In this document: positions 25,244-34,233 of the stretch, in pieces
Numbering within the stretch: position 1 is the stretch's first letter
How the letters are laid out: the number at the start of each line of letters is the position of its first letter
Source: Ureibacillus chungkukjangi
Lineage (GTDB): Bacteria > Bacillota > Bacilli > Bacillales_A > Planococcaceae
Length of the DNA: 64,000 nucleotides
Assembly: GCF_003217295.1 (NCBI RefSeq)
Contig: NZ_QJTJ01000002.1
Location: 248,001 to 312,000 of the forward strand
Direction: 5' to 3'
Position numbers and translations under genes: made by a program
The notes under the pieces: generated by a model
Told to the model about the DNA's origin: nothing
Seen by the model: only the letters and a program-made list of their open reading frames with translations
The model's database searches: none

Positions 25244-26272
25244 TTGACGCAGCACGCTGAAAGAGAAATAACTGAACTAACAAGGCTTTGTGATAAAAAA
25301 GGCAATTTGAATCCAGAGGCTATTGGTTTTGCTCGTAAACCTATCATCGATTGCAACTTATCTGGTCATTATTTACGAAAGAAAAAGTGGAATAATTGGT
25401 ACATCTATGGAGAAGAAATCTTGTTCTCTATATCAATTTGTCATTTAGATTATGCTGCGGTTTGCTTTGTGAACTTCTTAGAGTACGAAACACAGCGCTT
25501 CTTTGAAAAAATCATAACAATTCCTCTTGGTATCGGAAGCAAGTTAAAAATGCCAACTAGAGTATTAGAGCCTATTGAGTTCAAAAATAATGAGATTCAT
25601 ATTAATATAACGTATTTTCAAAACCAAACCTATTTAAAGGTTACCTCTGACAATTTTGATAGTGAGCCCCTTCTAGCAGAATTGAACATCCATCATCCAC
25701 AGGAGGATGATACATTAAACGTTGTCGTTCCTTGGAATCGTCAAACCTTCCAATTTACCGCAAAACACCATACTTTACCGACATCAGGCTTTGTGAAGCT
25801 CGGAAATCGACTCTATCATTTTAATGAGGAAGATTGCTATGGAGTTCTTGATTACGGTCGAGGTGTTTGGCCACGCGAAGCTAAGTGGAATAGAGCCATG
25901 GCCTCTCAGCGTGTCCGCGATCAACGAATCGGCTTAAACTTCGGTGGACAATGGACTGATGGAACAGGGATGACGGAAAATGCCGTTTTCGTCAATGGAC
26001 ATATGACGAAAATCCATGAAGATGTGCTATTTAACTATGATTCTTCCAATCTCTTGAAGCCTTGGTATATCACATCAAAATTCTCAGATACCGCCATGCT
26101 AACCTTCCATCCATTCTTTGAGCACTATGGAGAAATGGATAAAAAACTAGTGAAATCCAATAACCAGCAATTGGTAGGCTATTTTAACGGCCAAATCAAA
26201 CTTGACGATGGCTCTACACTGTTAATTCAGCAAATGCTCGGGTGTGTCGAGGCACATCAGGCAAAGTGGTGA
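25244..26272 (+). CDS. DUF2804 domain-containing protein
   Basis: The 342-residue protein matches the DUF2804 layout: an N-terminal ITELTRLCDKKGNLNPEAIGFARKP, a central LYHFNEEDCYGVLDYGRGVWP, and WNRAMASQRVRDQRIGLNFGGQW, then a beta-rich C-terminus. DUF2804 proteins have no assigned reaction; they resemble lipocalin-like or carotenoid-hydroxylase-like beta folds in some comparisons, but I cannot verify that here. TTG at 25244, 9 nt after AGAGG, is my preferred start; ATG at 25235 and a TTG at 25157 are alternatives. It is monocistronic, convergent to the phosphodiesterase. Confidence 0.78.
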   Translation: MTQHAEREITELTRLCDKKGNLNPEAIGFARKPIIDCNLSGHYLRKKKWNNWYIYGEEILFSISICHLDYAAVCFVNFLEYETQRFFEKIITIPLGIGSKLKMPTRVLEPIEFKNNEIHINITYFQNQTYLKVTSDNFDSEPLLAELNIHHPQEDDTLNVVVPWNRQTFQFTAKHHTLPTSGFVKLGNRLYHFNEEDCYGVLDYGRGVWPREAKWNRAMASQRVRDQRIGLNFGGQWTDGTGMTENAVFVNGHMTKIHEDVLFNYDSSNLLKPWYITSKFSDTAMLTFHPFFEHYGEMDKKLVKSNNQQLVGYFNGQIKLDDGSTLLIQQMLGCVEAHQAKW

Positions 26273-26313
26273 AAAAAGGCGACCTTCATCTATATGGAAT
26301 GGTCGCTTTTTTT
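26272..26313. terminator. bidirectional terminator
   Basis: AAAAAAGGCGACC (26272-26284) pairs with GGTCGCTTTTTTT (26301-26313). It lies between convergent DUF2804 and phosphodiesterase genes and can serve both. Confidence 0.9.
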
Positions 26314-26323
26314 CGTGGATATC

Positions 26324-27058
26324 TTACACGTTTACACTATTCTCTTTTATAAACACCATCATCTTCTCTGGTTCATCAGTAAAAATAGCTTCTACACCAC
26401 TGTTTACAAGCAATATCACATGCTCCACCTCATTAATTGTCCAAACACGTACTACAGAGCCCCTTTGGATAGCCTCTTGTACAGGTCGACGAAGTGCAGA
26501 GGGTAATGAAACATGCAAAGCCTTGGCAGGGAGTTTTTCTTGATATTCAACTATCTCTAATATTGTGTTAACAAATAGTGCAGCATTCTCAATATTTGGA
26601 GCAAGTTCAGCTACTCGAGCTACTGCTTCGTGGTCAAAGGATGAGATTACAACCTGCTCCTGCATTCCTAGTGCTTCAACCTCTTTCAGTACTAGTTCCT
26701 CCATTCCAGCATAAGCAAAAATATCGGATTTCAGCTCAATATTTACTCGAAGGTTCGTATCACGGAAAATAGTTAATACTTCACTAAGAGTAGGAATGGT
26801 TTCACCGGCAAATTCCTTACTAAACCAGCCACCATAGTCAAATCCGCGTAACGCTTGTAGTGTCATATCTTTTACAAAGCCCTGGCCGTTAGAGGTACGG
26901 TTAATGGATTCATCATGAATAACAACAACCTGCTGATCCTTTGTTAAATGCACATCGAACTCTACCCCATCAATTGGTAAGTCAGCTGCAGCTCGAAAAG
27001 CAGCTAAAGTATTTTCAGGATACTTCGCAGAATATCCGCGGTGAGCATATATTTTCAT
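26324..27058 (-). CDS. glycerophosphodiester phosphodiesterase
   Basis: The 244-residue GDPD enzyme has the motif AHRGYSAKYPENTLAAF with the two active-site His/Arg and PENT Glu, then VEFDVHLTKDQQVVVIHDE with the metal ligands, and a C-terminal VWTINEVE. There is no signal peptide, so it is cytoplasmic, like UgpQ or YhdW. It releases glycerol-3-phosphate from deacylated phospholipids. The start follows AAAGGAAGG. Single-gene unit. Confidence 0.92.
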   Translation of the reverse strand: MKIYAHRGYSAKYPENTLAAFRAAADLPIDGVEFDVHLTKDQQVVVIHDESINRTSNGQGFVKDMTLQALRGFDYGGWFSKEFAGETIPTLSEVLTIFRDTNLRVNIELKSDIFAYAGMEELVLKEVEALGMQEQVVISSFDHEAVARVAELAPNIENAALFVNTILEIVEYQEKLPAKALHVSLPSALRRPVQEAIQRGSVVRVWTINEVEHVILLVNSGVEAIFTDEPEKMMVFIKENSVNV

Positions 27059-27377
27059 AACAAGACCTTCCTTTAACCTGAATTTTTACAATAACCATTC
27101 TTGATAACACTCTATCTAAGTTCTATAGTATCAGTTCAAAATTAACAAACCACACTCAAATAATTAAATTCATGTAAAGATTCTTGGCAATTTATAGTCT
27201 TATTTTAAAGTTCCATATTCATATACTTTCAACCTCTAATCTCCTTTGCTGCTAAAAAAGTTCATAGGATTGTTGGAAAGCCCTATACAAGTCCCTAACC
27301 TTAAACCCTTCTTAAAGGCTTTTATCAAAGGAAATATGCTACAATTTAACCGAATTTATAAATTTGGAGGTTTTTTT
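27059..27377. other. intergenic stretch between divergent phosphodiesterase and copC genes
   Basis: About 320 nt that should hold both promoters. A TACAAT at 27340-27345 is a possible -10 for copC, without a convincing -35. No copper-responsive operator that I recognise. No repeat. Confidence 0.35.
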
Positions 27378-27953
27378 GTGCTAAAAAAATTCCTAATCGT
27401 TTCTTTTATCTTTTTATTTACTTTTGTAAATAATGCATTTGCGCATACACATATTGAAAGCTCCTCCCCACAATCTGGTGAAGTAATAACTGAGGAATTA
27501 AATGAAATTCAATTAACCTTTGAAGGAAAAATTGAACAAAATAGTTCCTTCACACTTCAAAATACGGCAGGCGAATCTATATCAATCGATCATATTTCAG
27601 CAACTAACACTATATTGACTGGTACCCTTTCTACTCCTTTAGAAAATGAAGAATACGTTATTAACTGGACTATTATCGGTGCTGATGGCCATGTCATGGA
27701 GGGAGAAGTACCCTTTAAAATGGACTTACCTACAGCACAAACAAACGAAAATACTGAAGATGGCGCAGTAGATGTCGAAGTGACCGATGCAGACCTTAGT
27801 ATAGCTACAAGTGAATCAGAGTCTGCTGCTGAAGTGGATTTAGCTGAGAGTGAACCTGTTGAAAAAAAGTCCTATCTAGCACCATCACTTATTGGCGTGC
27901 TTATTCTGATTGTTATCGGTAGCTTCATCTTTTTCGCCAAGAGGAAGCAATAA
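27378..27953 (+). CDS. CopC-domain copper resistance protein, membrane anchored
   Basis: From GTG at 27378 (after GGAGG) the 191-residue protein has a signal peptide ending at NAFA, so the mature N-terminus begins with His (HTHIESSSPQSG), typical of CopC copper binding. The CopC beta-barrel runs to about residue 120 (VINWTIIGADGHVMEG), then an acidic linker and a C-terminal transmembrane segment with a KRKQ end. It is co-transcribed with a CopD-type protein 2 nt downstream. B. subtilis YcnJ fuses these two; here they are separate. A role in copper uptake or handling at the cell surface is likely. Confidence 0.87.
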   Translation: MLKKFLIVSFIFLFTFVNNAFAHTHIESSSPQSGEVITEELNEIQLTFEGKIEQNSSFTLQNTAGESISIDHISATNTILTGTLSTPLENEEYVINWTIIGADGHVMEGEVPFKMDLPTAQTNENTEDGAVDVEVTDADLSIATSESESAAEVDLAESEPVEKKSYLAPSLIGVLILIVIGSFIFFAKRKQ

Positions 27954-27955
27954 TT

Positions 27956-29041
27956 ATGGATATGTTAGGTATGTTAAGTCAGACAATCGTATATCTTTGC
28001 TTTGCTATTTTAATGGGGAGCTTCATTTTAGCAATAGTACCTGAATCAGCACGGCCTTCTATTTTTGTACCGAAATGGGCATTGCTTCTTTCTACAATTG
28101 GACTCGCCCTCTTTTCTTTTTTTCCAGTACTACAAATTCTGTTCTACCTAGTGCCGAACATGGGCTTAGCCGATACACTGCAATCTGTTTTATTTACATT
28201 TGAGGTAGGTAAAGCCTGGTTATTTACGTTTATTGTTTCGATTATTTTATTCCTTTTCATCGCTCTTTTCGATGATCGGGCTAACAGGTTTTACTGTGCG
28301 ATAGCTATAGCGCTCACTTTTCTTTTGATACTAGCTTTAGGCTGGTCGAGTCACGCTAGCTCTTACAATCAATTACTGGGATTTGTAAGTGATACCATTC
28401 ATTTTACTGCTGTAGCTGTTTGGGTTGGTGTACTGATTATCGTTAGTTGGTTTTCAAAAAATCATTCCAACTGGGCAAGCTTTTTAAAATGGTTCACGCC
28501 TGTTGCGTTACTATGCTTTACGGCGACAATTGTAAGCGGTCTTCTTTTGATGGACATCATTGTGGAGGACTATACAAATTCCTGGCCAATTTCCTATGGG
28601 CAAATGCTGTTAATGAAGCATTTATTAATCATTCCATTAGTAGTTTTTGCTGCGATTAATAGTCTATTTATTAAAAAGAAGGTTCAAAGAGAAGCAAGCT
28701 TCAATCCCCTGCCTTGGACAAAGGCCGAAAGTATTTTTATGCTGCTCATTTTTTCTGTAACTGCTGCATTAGGACAACAGCCGCCACCGAGAGAAACAGC
28801 TATTTCGGGCAACAATGTATCACCATTATTCAGCTACATTTACCAGGGGCAGATTCAACAAAATATGAGTGTACAATTTGCTCCAAATGCAACAGCGATT
28901 ATGCTAGGAGTTCTAACTCTTCTATTCTTAGTACTGATGATTTTTTCCTTTTTAAAGAAGATGCCAGCAATCATGACTTTTATGATGGGTATATTCATTG
29001 TTTTAAGTGGCTATCTTTGCTTGATTTTAAGTATTAAATAA
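27956..29041 (+). CDS. CopD-family copper transport membrane protein
   Basis: The 361-residue polytopic protein has 8-9 hydrophobic segments. The CopD domain features are SDTIHFTAVAVWVGVLI (about residues 144-160) with conserved His and Trp, LLMKHLLIIPLVVFAAIN, and a late ALGQQPPPRE. It starts 2 nt after the copC stop. It should pass copper across the membrane for the CopC partner. Another ATG two codons on is possible. Confidence 0.85.
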   Translation: MDMLGMLSQTIVYLCFAILMGSFILAIVPESARPSIFVPKWALLLSTIGLALFSFFPVLQILFYLVPNMGLADTLQSVLFTFEVGKAWLFTFIVSIILFLFIALFDDRANRFYCAIAIALTFLLILALGWSSHASSYNQLLGFVSDTIHFTAVAVWVGVLIIVSWFSKNHSNWASFLKWFTPVALLCFTATIVSGLLLMDIIVEDYTNSWPISYGQMLLMKHLLIIPLVVFAAINSLFIKKKVQREASFNPLPWTKAESIFMLLIFSVTAALGQQPPPRETAISGNNVSPLFSYIYQGQIQQNMSVQFAPNATAIMLGVLTLLFLVLMIFSFLKKMPAIMTFMMGIFIVLSGYLCLILSIK

Positions 29042-29043
29042 AA

Positions 29044-29083
29044 CAAGCCGTTTCCATGTTTTTGAAGATGGAAGTGGCTTTTG
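29044..29083 (+). terminator. terminator of the copCD operon
   Basis: AAGCCGTTTCCAT pairs with ATGGAAGTGGCTTTT (one bulge mismatch) over a 10-nt loop, followed by T residues. Confidence 0.85.
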
Positions 29084-29216
29084 TTATTTCAACATTTATT
29101 TTTAAATTATCTGAAAAAACATTATACAAAACTTCACTTCAGTAGGAAAATTTAGTAAGATAAATATCTAGCTTTTTTTGTACGTTATTACACAATGAAT
29201 GGGGGTTTGACCTAAA

Positions 29217-31496
29217 GTGGCAGAACAAGGTGAACAAAACACAATCCAGCATCCTGATTTTCAAAAAGAAAGTGAACGATTAGAGTACACAAAGCATTAT
29301 ATGAGCGAGCTTCTTGAGGCTTCACAGAGAGATTTAAAGGCTGTGCAAGATAAGATTAAGGAATCGATGGCCAATCTTGAATATATTGATTCCAGTGATA
29401 GCTATATCAATATTTTAACGAATTCTCGTTTTTTTGAATTAGCCTTAAATCAAAAAGAAAGTTTGGAAGCCGTTAAGAAAAAACCTTATTTTGCTCGGAT
29501 ACATTTCCAACGAACTGGAGAGCTTGAGGAGCTTTTATATATCGGTAAAACCTCTCTTTTTCATAACGAAACCTTCGAGCCTATTATTGTGGACTGGCGT
29601 TCTCCAGTGGCCAATGTGTATTATGACGGTCGACTTGGCGAAATTTCCTACCCTGTCCGTGATGAGGTTTTTACAGGGCACTTATTTTCAAAACGACAAT
29701 ATAAAATTGAAGATGGTGAACTGTTAAGCTTCCAGGATGTTGATTTAACAACGAATGATGACCTCCTTCAGGAAGCACTTTCGGGGAAAGCCGATGTACG
29801 ATTGACCGAGATTGTAGCAACCATTCAAAAAGAACAAAATGAAATTATTCGCGCCCATTTAAAACAACCGATACTTGTACAGGGAGCTGCAGGAAGTGGA
29901 AAAACCACCATTGCTCTTCACCGAATTTCTTACTTCCTATATACAATGGGCGAACATTTTAACCCTGAGCAGCTAATGATTTTAGCACCCAATAAATTGT
30001 TTATCGAGTATATTGGAGACGTCTTACCAGAGCTAGGTGTGGAGCAAATTTGCCAAACAACCTATGCTGAATACGTCCAAAATGCTACAGGCACCAAATT
30101 AAAATTACAAAACCCGAATGAACAGCTTGAAACAATCGTTGAAGAAGGCCTTGATGCACTTCCCGCTTTCAACATCCCTCAAATAAAGGGCTCCTTATTT
30201 TACCGGGAATTGTTAAACCGTTATATCAAAACACATGAACACGATCTAGCAGATTTATTTAATGAGGATGTGTTTATAGAAAAATATCGGATAATGCGTG
30301 GCAGTCATTTGAAGAAGCTGTTCCTAGAGGAATTTGCTTACATGCCGATCGAAAAACGTATTGAACGCATTAAGAAGATTGTTCAAACCGAAGTAAAACG
30401 AAAAGCAAAAGCTGTTCTTACATCTCTAAATACCCGTTATGAGGATATGATTGGAAAAGCATTAAGCGGTTTACGAGATCCCGACAAAAGACGTGAAACA
30501 GTTACAAAATTCATCGACGAACGGGATGAACGCATTCCTAAAATTACAGCTGAAGCTAAATCTACTGCAACTACTTATATGAAGCGGTTTGAAAAAGCGA
30601 AGATCAAACAGATGTATCGCAAGCTTTTGACTGACCGTCAGCTTTTACAAGAGCTTGCACCTGAATGGACCTTTGAGCAGCAAGAGAAATTTTTGCAAAC
30701 CCACGCAAAGGAAAAATGGGCATTAGAGGATCTAGCGGCCATTTATTATTTACAGGCCAAAGTCAAAGGCATTGCTGATCAGTGGAAAATGCGAGTTGTC
30801 TTTATTGACGAGGTACAGGATTATAGTTTATTTCAGTTAGCTGCTCTACAGGATGGTCTGGAGACAGACATGTTTACAATGGTTGGTGACTTAGCACAGG
30901 GAATTCACAGCTATCGTTCTTTAACAGAATGGGATTCTTTACTTGAACTGTTTCCCCGTGCAAACTACTTTACCCTGCAAAAAAGCTATCGAACGACCAT
31001 TGAGATTATGGAGGTAGCAAACAAAATTCTCATGAAAATGGACGAGGATTTACCATTAGTTGAGCCCGTTGTTCGACACGGCCAGGAACCAACCTTTGTA
31101 CAGGGCGATACATTTGCCCCTGAGAAAATCAGTGAAATCTATCAATCAATTGGTCAAAATGGACACAAATCCATTGCTCTTATTTGTAAAACTACAGCTG
31201 AGGCAGCTAACTATACACGGCTATTAAATAACGCTGGAGTTCCTGCTGAAATGCTGAATGAAGAATCCGCGCTAGGCGATGCAAAGCTTCTCATTGTGCC
31301 TAGTCACTTGGCAAAGGGGCTGGAGTTTGATGCGGTAATTATCGCAGCTTTCGATATCCCCTATTTCGATACAGCGATCGACCGAAAGCTTTTGTATGTT
31401 GCCTTGACCCGCGCTATGCATGAGCTATATTTAGTTGGACCTGGATTAGATGTCTTTTTACTTAATGAAGTATCTGAAACAGTGAACAAAGCGTAG
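29217..31496 (+). CDS. helD: RNA polymerase recycling motor HelD
   Basis: The 759-residue superfamily 1 ATPase frees stalled RNA polymerase. The N-terminal 60-90 residues are a charged coiled coil (SERLEYTKHYMSELLEAS) that enters the polymerase secondary channel in known HelD. Walker A is QGAAGSGKTTIALHR (about residues 222-236). Walker B is VFIDEVQDYSLFQ (about 530). C-terminal UvrD motifs include KSYRTTIEI and LLYVALTRAMHELYLVG. Length matches B. subtilis HelD (774). The start is GTG after GGGGG. Single-gene unit. Confidence 0.92.
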   Translation: MAEQGEQNTIQHPDFQKESERLEYTKHYMSELLEASQRDLKAVQDKIKESMANLEYIDSSDSYINILTNSRFFELALNQKESLEAVKKKPYFARIHFQRTGELEELLYIGKTSLFHNETFEPIIVDWRSPVANVYYDGRLGEISYPVRDEVFTGHLFSKRQYKIEDGELLSFQDVDLTTNDDLLQEALSGKADVRLTEIVATIQKEQNEIIRAHLKQPILVQGAAGSGKTTIALHRISYFLYTMGEHFNPEQLMILAPNKLFIEYIGDVLPELGVEQICQTTYAEYVQNATGTKLKLQNPNEQLETIVEEGLDALPAFNIPQIKGSLFYRELLNRYIKTHEHDLADLFNEDVFIEKYRIMRGSHLKKLFLEEFAYMPIEKRIERIKKIVQTEVKRKAKAVLTSLNTRYEDMIGKALSGLRDPDKRRETVTKFIDERDERIPKITAEAKSTATTYMKRFEKAKIKQMYRKLLTDRQLLQELAPEWTFEQQEKFLQTHAKEKWALEDLAAIYYLQAKVKGIADQWKMRVVFIDEVQDYSLFQLAALQDGLETDMFTMVGDLAQGIHSYRSLTEWDSLLELFPRANYFTLQKSYRTTIEIMEVANKILMKMDEDLPLVEPVVRHGQEPTFVQGDTFAPEKISEIYQSIGQNGHKSIALICKTTAEAANYTRLLNNAGVPAEMLNEESALGDAKLLIVPSHLAKGLEFDAVIIAAFDIPYFDTAIDRKLLYVALTRAMHELYLVGPGLDVFLLNEVSETVNKA

Positions 31497-31521
31497 TAAT
31501 ATAGAAGATAATCTAGGGATG

Positions 31522-31563
31522 AAGCTGTTCAAAGTCTTTAGACTTAAGAACAGCTTTTATTTT
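31522..31563 (+). terminator. terminator of helD
   Basis: AAGCTGTTC (31522-31530) pairs with GAACAGCTT (31548-31556), followed by TTATTTT. The T side overlaps the stop of the small minus-strand gene. Confidence 0.85.
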
Positions 31564-31694
31564 CTTGGTGGAATTCGAACGAAGGGTTTCTTTTTAACAG
31601 CTCTTTTTGAAAGTATTTGTCGAAGCAGCCTGAACAACAGTCTTCTTCTTTTAAACTCAATATCCTTTGTTTGAGGTAAGGCAGGAATTCTCAT
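31557..31694 (-). CDS. small basic protein, 45 residues, unknown
   Basis: An ATG at 31694 lies a few nt after AAGGAGTGATG, an excellent ribosome site, and a 45-codon frame follows. The product begins MRIPALPQTKD, continues with RRRLLFRLLRQ and ends KKPFVRIPPRK. It is very basic and has an amphipathic centre. I recognise no family. The strong ribosome site and clean frame support a real gene. It is convergent with helD and its end overlaps the helD terminator. Confidence 0.6.
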   Translation of the reverse strand: MRIPALPQTKDIEFKRRRLLFRLLRQILSKRAVKKKPFVRIPPRK

Positions 31695-31787
31695 AATTTC
31701 ATCACTCCTTTATTTTAAATATATTAAAAAAAGAACTATATTATTCACCGTAAGTGATAGTTTTCAAAATTTCTTTTGTAGAATATA

Positions 31788-31824
31788 AATAAGGCCTAAT
31801 CCAAAAGAACTTTGAATTAGACCT
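31788..31824 (-). terminator. terminator of the rhodanese operon
   Basis: On the minus strand AAGGTCTAATTC pairs with GGATTAGGCCTT (one mismatch) and is followed by ATTTATATT. Confidence 0.75.
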
Positions 31825-31858
31825 TCTAAAAACTACTTTGTATGCGAAAAGAAAGATA

Positions 31859-32155
31859 CTATTCTACATTACCTTCCCAGGCAAGCATGCCACCACTCAT
31901 ATTCGTTACATCAAAGCCTTGGTTTTGTAGAAATTCCGTTGCCTTGCCACTGCGTCCACCTGAACGGCAAACCATAATATATGGTTTGTTTTTATCTAAT
32001 TCATGTGTGCGAAATTCGAGTAACCCTAGTGGAATATGCGTTATACCAGAAATATGACCAGCTTGTACTTCATCAACTTCACGTACATCGATTAGGTTTA
32101 GAGCCTCTCCATTTTCTAAGCGCTGTTGCACTTCTTGTGGTGTAATCTCTTTCAT
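31859..32155 (-). CDS. rhodanese-like sulfurtransferase, single domain
   Basis: The 98-residue protein is a single rhodanese domain. The active-site loop is YIMVCRSGGRSGKATEFL with Cys at about residue 63, six residues long as in sulfur-transferring rhodaneses. The N-terminal LIDVREVDEVQAGHI is the CH2A-like motif. It moves persulfide sulfur between thiols. It starts after AAGGAGG, 1 nt past the stop of the upstream rhodanese, so it is co-expressed with it. Confidence 0.88.
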   Translation of the reverse strand: MKEITPQEVQQRLENGEALNLIDVREVDEVQAGHISGITHIPLGLLEFRTHELDKNKPYIMVCRSGGRSGKATEFLQNQGFDVTNMSGGMLAWEGNVE

Positions 32156-32156
32156 G

Positions 32157-32516
32157 TTATTTTCCTCCTTTAAAATTCCAGTTACTTAAGCCGCCACGAA
32201 CATTTGTAATATTCGTATGGCCACGTCGTTTTAATTTTTTACAAGCCTGATTACTTCTTATACCCGTTTGGCAAATCACAATGATTTCTTTATCCCTTGG
32301 TAAATCCTTAAATTTCGATTTTAGTGGGATATTTTGAAACTGTTGAATATGCTGCGCATTATATTCAAGCGGGGACCTTACGTCTACAAATACCTTATCC
32401 GGATCATTTATAATTGTTTTTAGCTCCTGTGCCGTGATTGTTTTAACTCCCCTTGCTGGTGTTAAACGGTACACGAGAAACGCGACAAGAATTATGATTA
32501 AAATCCATTCTAACAT
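32157..32516 (-). CDS. yqhL: membrane-anchored rhodanese-like protein (YqhL-like)
   Basis: The protein is 119 residues from the ATG at 32516, 11 nt after AGGAG; a GTG at 32528 touches that site. Residues 1-17 form one transmembrane segment, and a rhodanese domain follows with VDVRSPLEYNAQHI and the loop VICQTGIRSNQACKKL (Cys). This layout matches YqhL of Bacillus. The catalytic domain should face the cytoplasm. It is the first gene of a two-rhodanese operon. Confidence 0.83.
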   Translation of the reverse strand: MLEWILIIILVAFLVYRLTPARGVKTITAQELKTIINDPDKVFVDVRSPLEYNAQHIQQFQNIPLKSKFKDLPRDKEIIVICQTGIRSNQACKKLKRRGHTNITNVRGGLSNWNFKGGK

Positions 32517-32653
32517 CGGTGCCTTCACTCCTATTTTTGCCTATTAAAATCAATGCAATTTCAATCTACTTATACCTATTATACACGAGAGCGAGCTAGT
32601 TAAAAAAGGTATGGTTCTTTTGTTAACCATACCTCTTAATGTTTTTTTCGTTT

Positions 32654-33214
32654 TTAAAGCCCTTCACCTAAGGAAAAGCGAGCATATTCATAATATTTAG
32701 GTGTTCTATCTAAATGTGTCTCATAAAGAATAACTTCATCGATCGTAAATGAAAGTCGTTCATCGAAGTTAGTAAGCGTTGCGATATCAAAGTCTTCCTC
32801 GCCCTGCCATTTGCGAGCTAATGTAATATGGGGACGGAACGGTTTTTTATCTAATTGAAAGCCGATATTCGTACACTGGCGATAGACCTTTTTTTGAACT
32901 TCGTTTAATTCCTCGGATTGTTCTACATCTGCCCAAAATATACGGGGTTTTTTATGCGGCCCAAAGGTACCAATTTTATTTAGTGTTAAAGTAAGTGGAT
33001 TTTCATTTATTAAAACCTGTGCCATAGTTTCAATAACTTCTTGTTTCATGTTTTCTTCAGCAAAGCCTAAAAATGCTAAGGTTATATGAAAATCCTCATG
33101 ATGTACCCATCTCGCAAATGGAAAATCTATTTTATTTGCCTCAACCCACTCTTTTAAAAACTCTTTTACTTCTTTTGGTAGCTTGGCTGCTAGAAAGTAA
33201 TGATGCTTACTCAA
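32654..33214 (-). CDS. thpR: RNA 2',3'-cyclic phosphodiesterase
   Basis: This 2H-family phosphoesterase has both catalytic HxTx motifs: HITLAFLG (about residue 47) and HITLARKW (about 130). TTG at 33214 lies 10 nt after AAGGAG and gives 186 residues; the frame opens 33 nt earlier. ThpR opens 2',3'-cyclic phosphate RNA ends to 2'-phosphates. Single gene, converging with no other. Confidence 0.88.
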   Translation of the reverse strand: MSKHHYFLAAKLPKEVKEFLKEWVEANKIDFPFARWVHHEDFHITLAFLGFAEENMKQEVIETMAQVLINENPLTLTLNKIGTFGPHKKPRIFWADVEQSEELNEVQKKVYRQCTNIGFQLDKKPFRPHITLARKWQGEEDFDIATLTNFDERLSFTIDEVILYETHLDRTPKYYEYARFSLGEGL

Positions 33215-33290
33215 CGTTTTCCACTCCTTAAGAAATCTGACTACCATTTATAGTTCTCATATCCTTCAAAACTATAACGTATTTTTATTC

Positions 33291-33605
33291 TTATGAAACA
33301 ATTTTCAACCCAATACTAGCACAGAGAATAATAAAGATACATAGAACCCTTTTCCAATCCTTGGATTCCCCGTAAAAAAGCATGCCTACGATTGTTCCTC
33401 CGACTACTCCAATACCAGTCCAGATGGCATAAGCTGTTCCCATTGAAATCGTGTGCATCGCGTAGTCTAGAAGGAATAAGCTAATACAAAATCCAAGTAT
33501 TAATAACGCTAACGGTTTCCAGCTTCGGCTTACGCTATATTGATTCATCATTGCCACTCCAAAGGTTTCAAATACCCCCGCTACGATTAAAGCTACCCAT
33601 GCCAT
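33291..33605 (-). CDS. ykkD: guanidinium exporter subunit, SMR family
   Basis: The 104-residue protein has four transmembrane helices with the SMR pattern: Glu13 in the first helix (AGVFETFGVAMMNQYS), GTAYAIWTGIGVVGG and CASIGLKIVS at the C-terminus. It matches YkkD of B. subtilis closely in length and motif order. It overlaps the ykkC stop by 1 nt (TAATG). With YkkC it forms a heteromeric pump. The guanidine-I riboswitch upstream points to guanidinium as substrate. Confidence 0.92.
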   Translation of the reverse strand: MAWVALIVAGVFETFGVAMMNQYSVSRSWKPLALLILGFCISLFLLDYAMHTISMGTAYAIWTGIGVVGGTIVGMLFYGESKDWKRVLCIFIILCASIGLKIVS

Positions 33606-33946
33606 TATTCAGCTGCCCCCTTTTCCTCTTGACCATTGTCCGTTACAAGCTTTAAGCCAATAACACCTATCAGTAACAAAATAATTAGTAGAATTTTTAC
33701 TATGTTAAAGGGCTCACCAAAGAACATAATCTCCGAAAGAACTGCCCCCGCAGTCCCCAATCCAACAAATACCGCATAAACGGTACCTGTAGGAAGCTCT
33801 GAGGTTGCCTTTATCAATAAATAATTACAAATTCCGATTGCTAGTATTGTACCTGCCCATTCCCAAAACTCATCTGCATGAGCAAGACCTATCACCCAAA
33901 ATACCTCAAGCAATGATGCTAGTAAAACCTTTAACCAAGCTTTCAT
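33605..33946 (-). CDS. ykkC: guanidinium exporter subunit, SMR family
   Basis: From the ATG at 33946 after GGAGGAAAG the protein has 113 residues and four transmembrane helices, with the essential Glu in [14 protein letters not shown] and the later [20 protein letters not shown] typical of YkkC. The open frame extends upstream to 34030, but that part is the riboswitch expression platform. It is first in a two-gene operon with ykkD and is controlled by the riboswitch immediately upstream. Confidence 0.93.
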   Translation of the reverse strand: MKAWLKVLLASLLEVFWVIGLAHADEFWEWAGTILAIGICNYLLIKATSELPTGTVYAVFVGLGTAGAVLSEIMFFGEPFNIVKILLIILLLIGVIGLKLVTDNGQEEKGAAE

Positions 33947-33970
33947 GTAAACTTTCCTCCTCCATTCAAA

Positions 33971-34098
33971 TAAAAAAAAGCCTTGAGAGATATTAAAAAT
34001 ATCTCCCAGGCTTTTGTCCTTCCGTGTCACGCTTTGCGTAGTTCTCTCTCGGACCAGACTATCAAAATACGATACGGAACCCTAGAAAACCTTTCTCT
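33971..34098 (-). ncRNA. guanidine-I (ykkC class) riboswitch with terminator
   Basis: On the minus strand the conserved blocks appear in order: TCTAGGGTTCCGT (about 34089-34075), GGTCCGAGAGA (34056-34046), ACACGGAAGGAC (about 34027-34016) and AAAAGCCTGGGAGA. A terminator hairpin AAGCCTGGGAGATATT / AATATCTCTCAAGGCTT with seven T residues (about 34014-33971) follows. Guanidinium binding to this RNA class stabilises the aptamer and prevents the terminator. It lies 25 nt before the ykkC start, whose product exports guanidinium, so sensing and export are consistent. Confidence 0.92.
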
Positions 34099-34233
34099 TA
34101 ATCTAATTGTCTAGAATTATGTCACATTTTTTAGGGGGATTCAAGCGTTACTGTCATGCTATCAAAAATTTCCAAAGAACATCGATTTCAGCTATCATAG
34201 AGGAAATGATTCCATGTGAAGGGAGGGGCGAGA

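Noticed and set aside
27246-27377. N-terminal extension of copC
   Set aside because: It would put 44 residues before a clear signal peptide; GGAGG followed by GTG at 27378 is the natural start.
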